Source: Campylorhamphus procurvoides (taxonomy: Eukaryota; Chordata; Aves; Passeriformes; Dendrocolaptidae). Taken from it: 64,000 nucleotides of DNA. Made by a program: the position numbers and the translations under genes. The DNA lies in contig WBMV01004885.1 of assembly GCA_013396655.1 (NCBI GenBank), positions 62,001 through 126,000 on the forward strand, given 5' to 3'. Of the stretch, positions 24,621 through 35,700 are shown piece by piece. Below the pieces are notes generated by a model. That model was not told the DNA's origin. It did no database searches and saw nothing but the letters and a program-made list of their open reading frames with translations. The first letter of the stretch is position 1; each line of letters starts with the position of its first letter.

Positions 24621-25739
24621 GCTTTAGCTGTTATTTTGGCTTCCCAGCAAAAGGTCCTAATTAATCATTTTTGCCAGTGTAAAATATGCTGCTAAATTGT
24701 TCAGAAATCAAGTTTCATTAATGCTAGCGCTGGCTATTGAGAATTGGCAGAAATACAGTTAACAGATGAAGCATCATGTAAATTAAAGGCTTCATTTGTA
24801 GCTTTTCCTATCAGAATTAATGCATAGAAAATGAGCATACTCAACTTCAGAAATAATACCTCTTGTTGGTGAGAAAGTGAAAATGAATTTCCCACTGAAT
24901 AAAACTCAATTACTTTTGTTTTGTTGCATGCAATTTTAGAAACAGAAATGAACACTTGACCCACTAATTTGCAACATGAATGTAGGCACTTTTGAAAGAA
25001 ATGTAAGTGGTTTCCAAGATGAATTTAGATATCTAACTTTGGATATCTCCATTTGAAAAGCTCGACTTGCAGTTTCCACTACAGAATCCCTCTCCCAGCT
25101 AAAGGGGGGAGCTTTGCTGGTTAAACAGGAATGGCCAGCAGCTACAGGCAGGCTAAGCTGTCCTGGCACAAGGCACATGTACAGGGAACTGCAATAGCTT
25201 GTGATAATCCAGAATAATGGTCGGTGTTCCCAAAGTCAGGTTACTTTGGGCAGTTCACATTTGTGCCACCCTCAGTGACACGGAGGGGTTTCCCTCGTGC
25301 TGAGCCCCCATAAAGCAGCAGCTGGTGATGTTTCAGAGCCACTGCAGAACTGTACCCTGCTCAGGGATTCCTTTCAGGAGATTATGCTCAATAATTAGCC
25401 AAGAAACAGGCAGTTTTCACTGCAGTCATACAGGTTCCTTTGGGGTTTGTTCCGACAGGGGAACAGGAGGGATGTATGGTAAGAAACAGTACCTGCCACA
25501 TTCTCAGGCAAATGCACATGAAAGCAATCAGATGTAAGTAAAGTAAAGTGTAATTATACTGGAGGTTTTTAAAATCTTAATACAAACCTCAGAATCAAGA
25601 TCAAATAAGGGTCAAATTAATAGACCAATAGGTTAGCCTCAATGTTGTTTGAATTAAATGAAATAAATTGGAGCAAAAGATTCATACCAGGACTAATCAA
25701 GCTTTATAAACACTAAAGGTGACAATAAGCTAACCTAGC

Positions 25740-26305
25740 TGGCTGGTGGGTTTCTGTGGACAGGTTTTGGGGACTGGGGGGGCTACAGGGGTGGCTTCAG
25801 TGAGAAGCCCCCATGTCCTGCAGAGCCAGTGCCAGTCAGACCCTGGATGGGCTTCCCACTGCTGGCCAAGGCTGAGCTGATCAGGAGTGATAGTTACACC
25901 TCTGGGACAACATATTCGAGAAGGGAGAAAGGCTGTTGGGCAGATGAAAACTGCAGCCAGGGAAGAGTGGGGTGAGGACATGTGAGCAGCCCTGCAGACA
26001 CCCTGGGCAGTGCAGAAGGAGGGGCAGGAGGTGCTCCAGGCACTGCAGCTGAGACCCAGAGATCCACCTGCAGCCCAGGGAGGAGCACCAGGGCAATGTA
26101 GAGATCCAGAGATCCACCTGCAGCCCAGGGAGGAGCACCAGGGCAATGTAGAGATCCAGAGATCCACCTGCAGCCCAGGGAGGAGCACCAGGGCAATGTA
26201 GAGATCCAGAGATCCACCTGCAGCCCAGGGAGGAGCACCAGGGCAATGTAGAGATCCAGAGATCCACCTGCAGCCCAGGGAGGAGCACCACGGCAGTGCA
26301 GCTGT
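25740..26305 (+). mobile_element. 3'-truncated avian LTR fragment (endogenous retrovirus type)
   Basis: The sequence matches the 5' half of the element at 45306-47016 in the same order. Shared blocks include CAGGTTTTGG, CTACAGGGGTGGCTTC, GTGAGAAGC, CCACTGCTGGCCAAG, CTGCAGACACC, GGAGGTGCTCCAGG and AGATCCACCTGCAGCCC. I recognise this as a common bird LTR family, probably ERVL-like, but cannot name the subfamily. The 3' part with the poly(A) signal and U5-like end is missing; the copy stops where its 50-bp array ends. No internal retroviral genes are present. A long - strand open frame across it is a by-product of the repeat. Confidence 0.65.
26054..26300. repeat. 50-bp tandem array, about 5 copies, inside the LTR fragment
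   Basis: The word GATCCACCTGCAGCCCAGGG recurs at 26061, 26111, 26161, 26211 and 26261, exactly 50 bases apart. The units look identical except at the outer edges: the last unit has CACCACGGCAGTGC where the others have CACCAGGGCAATGT. The array ends abruptly in unrelated sequence. Confidence 0.95.
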
Positions 26306-27582
26306 CTTCAAAGTAATTCTTAGTGTCTATCTCTCCCTTACAGTTGTAACCTTGGCACTCACATACAGGAAGGTGAATAGTTCATGTGCTTGTTTAACTA
26401 TTTGCTGAAAAAATTATCAAAATAAAAATAACATGGAAAATACAGACCAACCAATGGGCCAAATTATGGAAACTCAGGTGCCAGTTCCACCTTAGAACCA
26501 CTACCCACTAGAGACATCCATAAAAATTATTTATTCTCATCACTGGATTTTGGATTTTAAAGCAACATCTAACCCCATCACTTTCAATTAGCTTACCAAA
26601 AGCTCTGAGTATGTATGGTACAAAATGAGTAATCTAAAAATCCTCTAACCATGTATTTATGTTATGAGAGCTATTTTGCTTTATGTCTCATCAAGTGAAA
26701 AAGAAAACACCAAACAATTAAAACCAGTTGTCACTAGTGATGTGAAGCTGCCAGCTGTGTGAACAGGAGAAACACCACCCCTTTCCTGTCTGTAACACTG
26801 AAATACTGTTTGCAGCTTGTCTTGCTTATGTGGAGGTGTCATGTCAACAACCCCACTAACAGTGCCTGGATATTTGAATCACTCTCTCCCTTCCCACCTC
26901 CCCAGAAAGAGGGAGCTTCAACATAAGCTCTGTGGAAGGGCAGGCTGATCCCTGAGGCTCAGCCAAGCCAAAAGTATGACCCTGTGGCTCTGTCTGCCTT
27001 TATAAAAATACACCAGACCCATCAGCAAGAAGGGGAAAGAGAGAAAAGACAATATTGGGACTAACATCCAGTAGTAAATACAGGCATGAACCAGCTCTGT
27101 TGCCATCTGATGCCTCTCACTGATTGATTACATGAAGCATAATGGTGTAACCCACTAATTATTTTGGTGGAGGTCAAGCCAGCTCTTCAAAGTTCACAAA
27201 TCAGGACTGGATTCCCAACCCACCACACTACAGAGCAACGATTGGCAAGGTCCAACAGACACAGACAGCAGGAAAAACTGTTACAGGGGACAAGTAAAAA
27301 CAGGGGACAATGTGCTTCTGTGCTCCTAATGCTCCAGAGATGCAGAACTGAAAAACAAAGTCTCATACAGGTGTGAAAGAGGTAACAGTGGGTGAAAATG
27401 CTCACAGACACAGACAGTGAGGGTTGGAGTACGAGTGAGTGGTCAAGCAGACCCAGGAGGTGGGAACTGCAGAGGGTTTAGGTCACTTGGATCAGGTCAG
27501 CCAGTTTTAGGACTAAAGTTATGCAATTATACACACAAGTCCCATCCTTAGTCTGTTTTTATGAAAATGCACCAGATTTACA

Positions 27583-27712
27583 AGGGTAGTAAAGGTCAGA
27601 GGGCAAACCAATTGGGTTTTGGAAACTACATAATAAAACAACCAGGAGGGGATCACCAAACCCAAACAGATGGTTCCTATATGTGGTTTAGCATCCAAAA
27701 CTGAGCAAAGGC
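27583..27712. repeat. Unknown dispersed repeat, copy A
   Basis: It shares ordered blocks with copy B at 28238: AGGGTAG-AAAGGTCA, GCAAACCA, TGGAAACTAC, TAATAAAA, CCAAAC, TAGCATCC and ACTGA(G/A)CAAA. Similarity is roughly four in five over the first 95 bases by eye. A possible third partial copy of the sequence just upstream (TTTAT-AAAAT-CACCAGA) lies near 26988-27030. The family is not recognised. Confidence 0.6.
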
Positions 27713-28237
27713 AGTTCTACCCAGAAAGGTGCCCTGGAGTTGCCCACATTTCACTGCCTGTTCCATCAAAGCACCCATATGTATTTATAAGCAGGAAAGC
27801 ATTTATTTGAAATTTATGTTTGCCAATGTGATCTGGATTTGAACTTCTACGAAACATGCCAAAGGACACTGAAACCATATGGTAACTTTCCAACAAGCTG
27901 GCTTTGCACATCTGCTGGCTTCTGCATCTCAAGTGCTCTGAATAACTCTACTCGTGTCTCTTCAGCACACACAAAGTTAATGTAAACCAGCAATTCAGTG
28001 CCTACATGTAACAACACCTGTCATATACCCAAAGCTGCCCCACAGAGAGCTCCTACATTGCTTTCATTTTCTCCTAAGGGTACCTTCACTGCAAGGATGG
28101 GTGTACATGTTATGTTATAAAGAACTAGGCAGTGCCTAATTTCATATATTCCTCTTGCAGTCAGTTTTAAGTTAACACTGGCCAGTACGGGGCAGTAAAA
28201 CCAGGACTCTGGGAGTCATCAGAGTTAATGACTCACT

Positions 28238-28376
28238 AGGGTAGGAAAGGTCACAGAGCAAACCATTCATTTCTGGAAACTACCTAATAAAATGACCCAA
28301 GAAGGAATGGCCAAAACCAAACAGGTTTTTATATATTTATATATATATGGCTTAGCATCCCAGACTGAACAAACAT
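28238..28376. repeat. Unknown dispersed repeat, copy B
   Basis: It is in direct orientation with copy A, 655 bases away. An AT expansion (TATATATTTATATATATATG) lengthens its 3' half relative to A. It could be a second copy of an unrecognised old transposon or an ancient local duplication. Confidence 0.6.
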
Positions 28377-31300
28377 TGTATTTCAGGAGAAATTTTCCCC
28401 TTGTTGAAAAGGGGACTCAGCAGTTCCCAGCTGTAACTCACTAATGTCACTTGTTACACCAGCTGTTCCAGCCAATACAACACCCTGAACATGGGAGCAA
28501 GGAGTCACAGGAATTGTTACTTTAGAGAGCTGCCTGGGCACATCAGGAGCAGTCTTCAAGCCCTGTCATCTTATATGAATAAGAACTGGAGCCAGCTGAA
28601 GTAATGACCTGCCTAAAAGACAGGACATTGATTAAGTTTTGTTCCTTTTTGATACAAAGAAATTATAAATATGCAGTTGTAAATATCCCAGAGGCTGAGA
28701 AATGTATCTCCCTTTTGAAAACAGGTATTTTGGACAAACCATCTGTTTTCACATTAAAATGACTCCCATGTTTTCCCAGCCACTGATCTTGCTAGAATGC
28801 AAAAAAACATCTAAAAGCCCCTTTTGGGTTTTAGGATTTGAATGTTTTAGCAGACTCTCCCAAGAGCATTGCCCAAAAAGGGAGAAGGAAAAGGCTCAGA
28901 GCCAACTGAAGGGAGGGCTGGGCCCAGTGTATTTTTAATAATAAAAAGTTTAGAAAGTTACAAGGTAAGTGTGCAAAATCCAAAGTGATTTTTTAAGCTG
29001 CAGAGTGTCCAATCTGACTTTCTAAAAAAATCAGCATCCCATTCCTGAGAATGTGGGTGTTTGTAAACAGCTCTGTGATGCACCTGAAAACCCTCCTGGC
29101 CCTGGTTTGAAGGCTAAATAAAGAAAGCAATCTCCCAGCTGCAGTGTTTGCCCCTGGAGAGCACAGGCAGCAGGTCTGTCCATCAGAGACCTGCAAGGAC
29201 AGACTGCTGCACTACAGGGCAAGGTGACCATCATACATGAGAGCACACATGCTACAGGAAACCAAGGGCACGCCCCATAAAGCAACAAAGCCCAAGACAA
29301 CTTAAAATCAATCCAACTGGAAGGCAAAATTCAGCAACTAGGCACAACTGCAATGAAAACAAAACACCTCCAACCATAAAACCAACCAACCAACCCCCAA
29401 ACCCCTCTCCAGCTCAGCCAGCAGCCAAAAGGAAGGGGGGTGATGCTTTCTGCCCAGTTAATTATCGTGGCTCAGAAAGCCGTGTGGTGCACCCAGGTGA
29501 AGGTGACAACCATGCACTCAGCAGTTCTGGCATGGCTGTTGCTTAAGTGTGATGGACACACAAACAGGAACTGGAAAGAGAGGTTATGGAAACAATCTGA
29601 GTGATGGTGGGACACCTCCAGGCCTAGCCCCAGGCTGACTGAAGGCAAATACGTGCTTTTCCCCCTCAAATCTGCCATTATGATCCCTCTGCTGCTGAAA
29701 ATAATGTTATCTGGACTCCAAACGCTGGTATGAATCCTGTATTTGATTTCTCCTGCAGAAGCATAACCATGGAGCAAGAGAAAAGGCATCAGTAAGTGAT
29801 ACATAACTATTTAAGCACCATTTTCCCCCACTTTCTAACTGACTATGGGCTCGAATTAACTTAGGAAGTCAGAAGCTGGATTCAGGTGCAAACCCCAAAA
29901 CCTCGTGGGCTCAATCCTGTCTGGAGCCAGGGATCTAACCTGCATCTCAGAGCCTGTGGGCCTCCTTGTGAAGGAATCTTGGCTGTTTCAGAGCTGCTGC
30001 CACCACCCTTCTCAGCACATTCTGCTTGGCAGACAAGCTACACAGAGCATCAGCATTAGAGAGCTCCAGAGCATTATTTGTGAAGTCCATGCTCTCCATT
30101 CCTACATCATCATCAACGCTAATCCCTGCTCCTTGAGGAAGCAGGAGGGAAAAAATGAGTATAAGCCCCACTTTGAATCAGTGCAGGGGCATTTTCTGCT
30201 GTAGGCAGAGCACATTCTGATGCACAACCAATGCAGCTTCCTCCTTGACCAGAAAAACCATTTCTTGGTGAGTAATATCACTTTTGGTCGTTAGGTCCTG
30301 GCTACAGGAATTATTATATTGATATCAGTGGCTCAGTGAACACTGCTGTTGCAAACACTCTTTAAAATTAAAGCACACTGTTGAAGCAGTGGTTTAGTAA
30401 CTATAGATTTTTCAGGTCTATGGAAAGACCTCTGTGTTAAAACAAAACAAGAAAAGCATTCCAGAGCCTTTATCCAAACACTTTGCACATATAGTAAAAA
30501 GGAATAGACATTTTTGTCTTATTTGACATTTCAAGGATATTCCCAACATTTGTAATGACAGTAAAGCAGGTGGAACAAATCTCTGAAGAGTATAAAGCAG
30601 AATATCCAATCTTTCCTAATTACTTTCCAAAATCTTTATGCCTGCTTCACATCTGCCTCCTCCACACGAGGCAAATTTCCCCCCAAGTAAACCTCGAACA
30701 GTTGTTGTATCCTCTGCCTACTGAGAGCGGTGACATCTGGATCCAGAGTCAGCCAGATGGCCCTTACCCAGCGAGGACACAGCTCCACCTTCCCTCTGAC
30801 CTGCTTTAATCCAGGGTGCCATTCCCAGTGCCCAGGGATGTTCTGTTCTCGTGTCCCTGTGCCCCAGGAACCCCAGCTCTGCTGATGGTCTCTGCCTCCC
30901 ACTGCCCACTGCTCAGAAGCTGCACAAATTCTGGTGGAGAACAATGGCATTTAATTTCATAGGAAAGCTAGGAAAGTAAGAGCAGATTTCTGGTACTTAA
31001 AACCTTTCACCCCTCGCTTTCAGATGGTAAATAAATATGTGTCAAGAGAAAATAATTACACTCATTAAAGAATCTGTGCATAGCTGTCCACAACAGAAGC
31101 AGAAGCAAGTTCTCAGCCTTTTCCAAAGAGAAGGAAACTACTATTCTGTTAGGGCAGACTCAGCTACTCCAGCTAACAGACTCAAATAAGAGCAGAAATC
31201 ACTGAGATTCCCCTCAATCCTCCCCTTCTCTCATTAAAGTATGAGATCAGCAGCATGATGATGGAAGATTAGGGCTAGACTTTGAGAAATCATTTTTATG

Positions 31301-32650
31301 ATGTGGTAACTTTGCCACATTCAGCTGTACTGGCTATTGAGAGCAAAAAAAATCAAAATTGACCAATTTTTTTAAAAAAACACATTAATGGGTGGAACTC
31401 TTACATATCTTACTCTGCAGTAACTGCATTAACTGTAAAAGAATTACAGTCAAAGACAGCAGCTATGTTGGAAATGTGGCCACAGTCCCATCCAAATAAT
31501 TTAAACTCATCAGCAAAGACCACGGCAGTATTTTATACCACTGCAGGGAATCATAACCCCAGTGGACACTTCTGCATTATGAATGAAGGAAGCAGAGAGT
31601 CAAACAGTTATATCTTCAAAGGGAGAGGTTCGTGTGTTTTACCATGATGAATGCCAAGGCTGGGAAAATGAAGGGAGAAAAGTGAAGAATAAAGGGAAGT
31701 TAAAGGAAAGGCTGGTAACTAGTGGAATTCTGCCTTGGCAGCCTGGCCAAGCAAAACATGTACACCCTGCCACTGCCAAACCTGGTACAGCTCCTGATCC
31801 ATGAGCTCAGATTCACAAGGGAGATCCTGAAACTCCTTTTTAAGCACTCCTGAAACTGAAAAAAAAAACCCAGATCCAAACACAAAGCAACAGACCAAAT
31901 TTTAGTTAGATAAATGTTACTGATGTTCTTGAAATACGTGATATTGGAACATTAACAGGAAACAGGACTCCCTCCTAAATAAGCTACTGAGGGTTACTTA
32001 GGATGCCAAAATAAAAAGGCAATAGTTCACGTAAGTTCAACAACAATTTGAAAAACCTGCAATGAGGAGATCAAAAAGTGTACCAAGAATCAGAAGATGA
32101 CAAACAAGTTGACTCAGTTTAGCCCTGCCAATGCAGTGCTGCTGAAAAGCTCCTGTCACAGGTACACACTCTAAGGTGATGGGATTGGGTAGAAGAAAAG
32201 CAAACAATCACACACAGGAAGAACATTGGCAGAAGGACCAGGTGGCTGACAGTGACTGAGCAGGTCAAACTGGAGCACCACCATTAGGTCTAAAGCAGCA
32301 CATGCTGCTGAAGGAGTGAAGGATGGAAAAGTTCAAAGGCAGGAGGAGGAACCAATAAAGCTTCCTGGGCAGCAACAGGAGCAAAGTTGCTTTCTCTGCT
32401 TGTGAAGATGTGAGAAACTGGAGGGCAGCCAGATTCCTGGAAAAAATCAATGTACATTCCAGGTCCTAAGAGAGAGAGAGCACTGAAGGAATCATACAAC
32501 TCCAAATCAATCGCATTGCTACTGCATGAAAGCAAGGTCATGCTGCAAAGGACTCAGAAGCCAAAAACCAACTCAGAATATCAATATGAACTGGGATGAC
32601 ACGCTTGGACAAGGCTCAGGGGACAAACCTCAACACCAGGATCAGTCACA

Positions 32651-32779
32651 TCCAAATATTTCCGTAATCATCTCTTGTTTGTTGACTTCACTAAAGCATT
32701 TGACTCACTGGGAAAGGATTTTCTATGGTTGACGGTGCTTGAAATGGGTTTTCTATCACACTTAGACAAGCTACTGTTT
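32651..32779 (+). mobile_element. Decayed LINE reverse-transcriptase fragment
   Basis: In one + frame the DNA reads LLFVDFTKAFDSL, then DFLWLTVLEMGF and SHLDKLL. This matches the conserved reverse-transcriptase block of non-LTR retrotransposons, whose usual form is F-x-D-(F/L)-x-K-A-F-D-S/T-V followed by an L-W-x-x-L-x-x-x-G helix. The D of the VDF stretch would be the first catalytic aspartate. No flanking reverse-transcriptase or endonuclease blocks were recognised, so this is a short remnant. Candidate families are CR1, L2 or RTE; I cannot choose between them. Confidence 0.55.
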
Positions 32780-35700
32780 CTCTCTCTCTGTTATTTTCCT
32801 TTTTACTACAATTTATTTTATTACACTATTTGATTACAATTGTTAACCTGCTCTTTTCCAAACACACCAGTTTTGTCACTCTTGCCCTTCCACTTCTCTT
32901 CCCCACCGTGCTGTCCCCAAGTGAGGAAGCAGCTGAGTGGGCTCAGTTCCTGGAGGGGGTCAAACCCCACCAAGAAGAGATCAGTGTTCAGGAAAGAACA
33001 GCACTGGGTTCAAGAGGCTTTACATCCACCCCCAGGTGCTGCACAAAACAATTCCCACAAAAATCCTGCTTGAATAAATCAAGTGCTAGAGAACTAAAAG
33101 AGACAAATGTATCAGTGACGTGAAAAAACATAGATAACATTATGTAAAACAGAAATCCACACTTTTCCAGGACAATAGCTTGCTAAAAAGCAATATATGA
33201 TCTCTATATATATATACCTATGAGAACTGGAGGCTGAGAAAAAGGGTCCTTCAAGGATTGCATTTTGGATGTCTCTTGTTTTATGCAAAAATAGCAGAGA
33301 AACAGATTTAGGGGGGAGGTAGTAATTTCACTTAGATCAACTAAGGTTGATTTCAGACCCCAGACTTCAGAGCTGCTGTAACTACAGTTTCAGCAACAAT
33401 CTTATAACTGGATTTTAAAAGAAGAGCAGCAGGACAACAGACCCTGTCCGTGTGATTAGCAGAGGAATTACAAAGATCACGTGAGCAGGAGGGAAAAAAG
33501 GCAACAGCCCAAAGGAGAGAACTGTTCCAGAATAGATTGACAAGGGGAAGAAGAGAGGAAGAGCACAGAGCAAAGATACAGAGTGCTGGACTAAACTGCA
33601 AAATCAATCCATCAAAGAGACTAGCAGGAGGAAGAATGTGGAAACTCCTGGTTTGTCATGACAAAGTTAGGGAGAAATCACAAGGACAAGAAAATCCCTT
33701 CACCAGAGCACACACAGAAGCCTCACAACATTCCAGGGCCCTGAATAAGAAGTGTCTTTCCTTCAGGGTGCTTTTGGTGAGCCCCAGCCCAGCAGCTCTG
33801 CTGCTGTGGGTGCCCTGGCCATGGGGCTGTGCAGAGGTATCTGTGCCACCCCGATCCTCCCAGCAGCAATGCCAGGGTGCCCCAGCCATGGGGCTGTGCA
33901 GAGGTACCTGTGCCACCCCAATCCTCCCAGCAGCAATGCCAGGGTGCCCAGGGCCCGTGTGGGTCAGTGCCTGCTGTGCCCCCACAGACCCTCCAAGCCA
34001 GGGCACCCAGCAACATTGGCTGCCAATTCCCTCCTACAGGCACTGCTTTGGCCTGGGGTTTAACTGGCTTTCCCTGGTGCTCCTTCACCTTATTGCTAAT
34101 CCCTACAAGGACAACCAGCAGTTGGAAACTACAGCAAACAGCAATGAAACAGCACGAGGATACTGGGACTTCTTGTAGAGCAGTTACATCCTAAAGCCTG
34201 CCACGCAGCTTCAGCTAACATCACTGACAGCTATGGCTAGATATCATTTGACTTCTTAAATCTCAGCATTTTATGATCCTTGAAATTTTTAAGTATCCTG
34301 CAAGTTGCTGAAGATTGATTAGTTCAGCGTTATGATTTCATTGGAAAGATGAATTTCTTGATGTTATTCTGTATGTAGATGAAATATGAATTTTATGATA
34401 TTACAGATACTACTCTTTGCCTTTAACTGTAAAGCTCAGTTAAATAACCTAATTTCATTTCCCTCTGTCCAGTGACAGCACCACACAGCCATTCTGATTC
34501 ACACTTAAATTGGAACATATCAAGTATGCAACAAAACAATCACTTTTCACATGAACATAAATACAGAAGACAACAAAGCCAGAGGCCTGTGTGTTTAACC
34601 ATGTCAGACTGTGAGTCCTCATAAAAGAAACCAACCAAAAAATTGCAATGCAAACCCACAGAACAGAGGATTTTTCCATTTCATTATGGATACATCCCAT
34701 ACAAAATATTCATTAATGCATGTAAAAAATCTATATGTATACTTGTATATTTAAAATTTATAATATGTACATAAACTCATGATTGCATTATGGGACATCC
34801 ATTTCCATAACCTACACTTACCAACAGAAGTCCTAAATAACATTTAATTCACTTAAATAGTGTTTTACAGTGCTCATAAGTGGGTCCCAAGCAGTTCATA
34901 TTTCCCTCATGACAAGTGGCCCTCCCAAGGTTGTTTTCCCTTCTCACATGCAGCCATATCAGAATTGTACCAGGTATTAGGAACAAACACAGCCCCAGCT
35001 GTGCTATGGACAGAATTCCTGTTACAGTTTGTGGACAACACCCTATTAGAGTACTAATTTGGGCTGAGTTGTAGCCATTCTTTGCACTTAGCATGGCTCT
35101 TTCATTTCCTTATACCTGGACAGTAAGTTCTAAGCTCATTTCCATCAGTAGCTGGACCAGCTCCAACAAAGCAAAGCACAGTCACCCTTTTCCTCTCCCA
35201 GCATAACGAAGTAGAATGGATGCCAGGCATGTGCCCACAAACTGTGCCAAGAGCTCTCTGAGCACTGAAGGTTCCTGTCAGTGCATGCCTTGGTATGGAA
35301 AGGATGCTGAGAAATGTTTCCTTGGGCAAAGGGAGACACATGACAGGATCACACACAGAAGAGCCTCGAGCTAAGCTATAAAGAATAAATAACGTGCTGT
35401 CATGACCACAGGTCTCAAGGTCAGCAGAAAAACCCCCAGGTTAATTGCTTCTTAATGATCTATTAATAGAGTCCTTTATTTTGTTAGTTCTGCATTCAGA
35501 AATGTATTTAAGCAATTACCTGGATTCAAGTTTGTTAATAGCCCCATTACATGCAGTGGGCCTCCTCATACTGGTCATTTAAACCTCGTTGGATTTGGGA
35601 GCTGAGATGAGTAGACAGGCGAGCAGAGAGAAGGTTATGAAGCTGCACCCCTTTGAGAATGCTTTTCTCAGCTGATGAGTATAAGACATGGGAGAGAATC

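Larger units (their letters stand above)
17771..25739. other. Intergenic sequence, no gene seen
   Basis: No exon, RNA gene or recognised transposon was found. Composition is mostly AT-rich. An especially AT-rich patch lies near 19600-19770, and a short CA microsatellite at 24604-24620. Open frames up to about 200 codons (for example 18647-19240 on the - strand) have no recognisable family features. Confidence 0.7.
26306..32650. other. Intergenic sequence with one pair of diverged repeats
   Basis: No gene or RNA gene was seen. The pair of direct repeats at about 27.58 and 28.24 kb is listed separately. The remaining sequence is AT-rich and unique-looking, with only short chance open frames on both strands. 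Confidence 0.65.

Noticed and set aside
25730..26311. 193-codon - strand frame with internal repeats
   Set aside because: Three units of the 50-bp array make 150 bases, so any stop-free unit gives a repetitive frame. The DNA is an LTR fragment.
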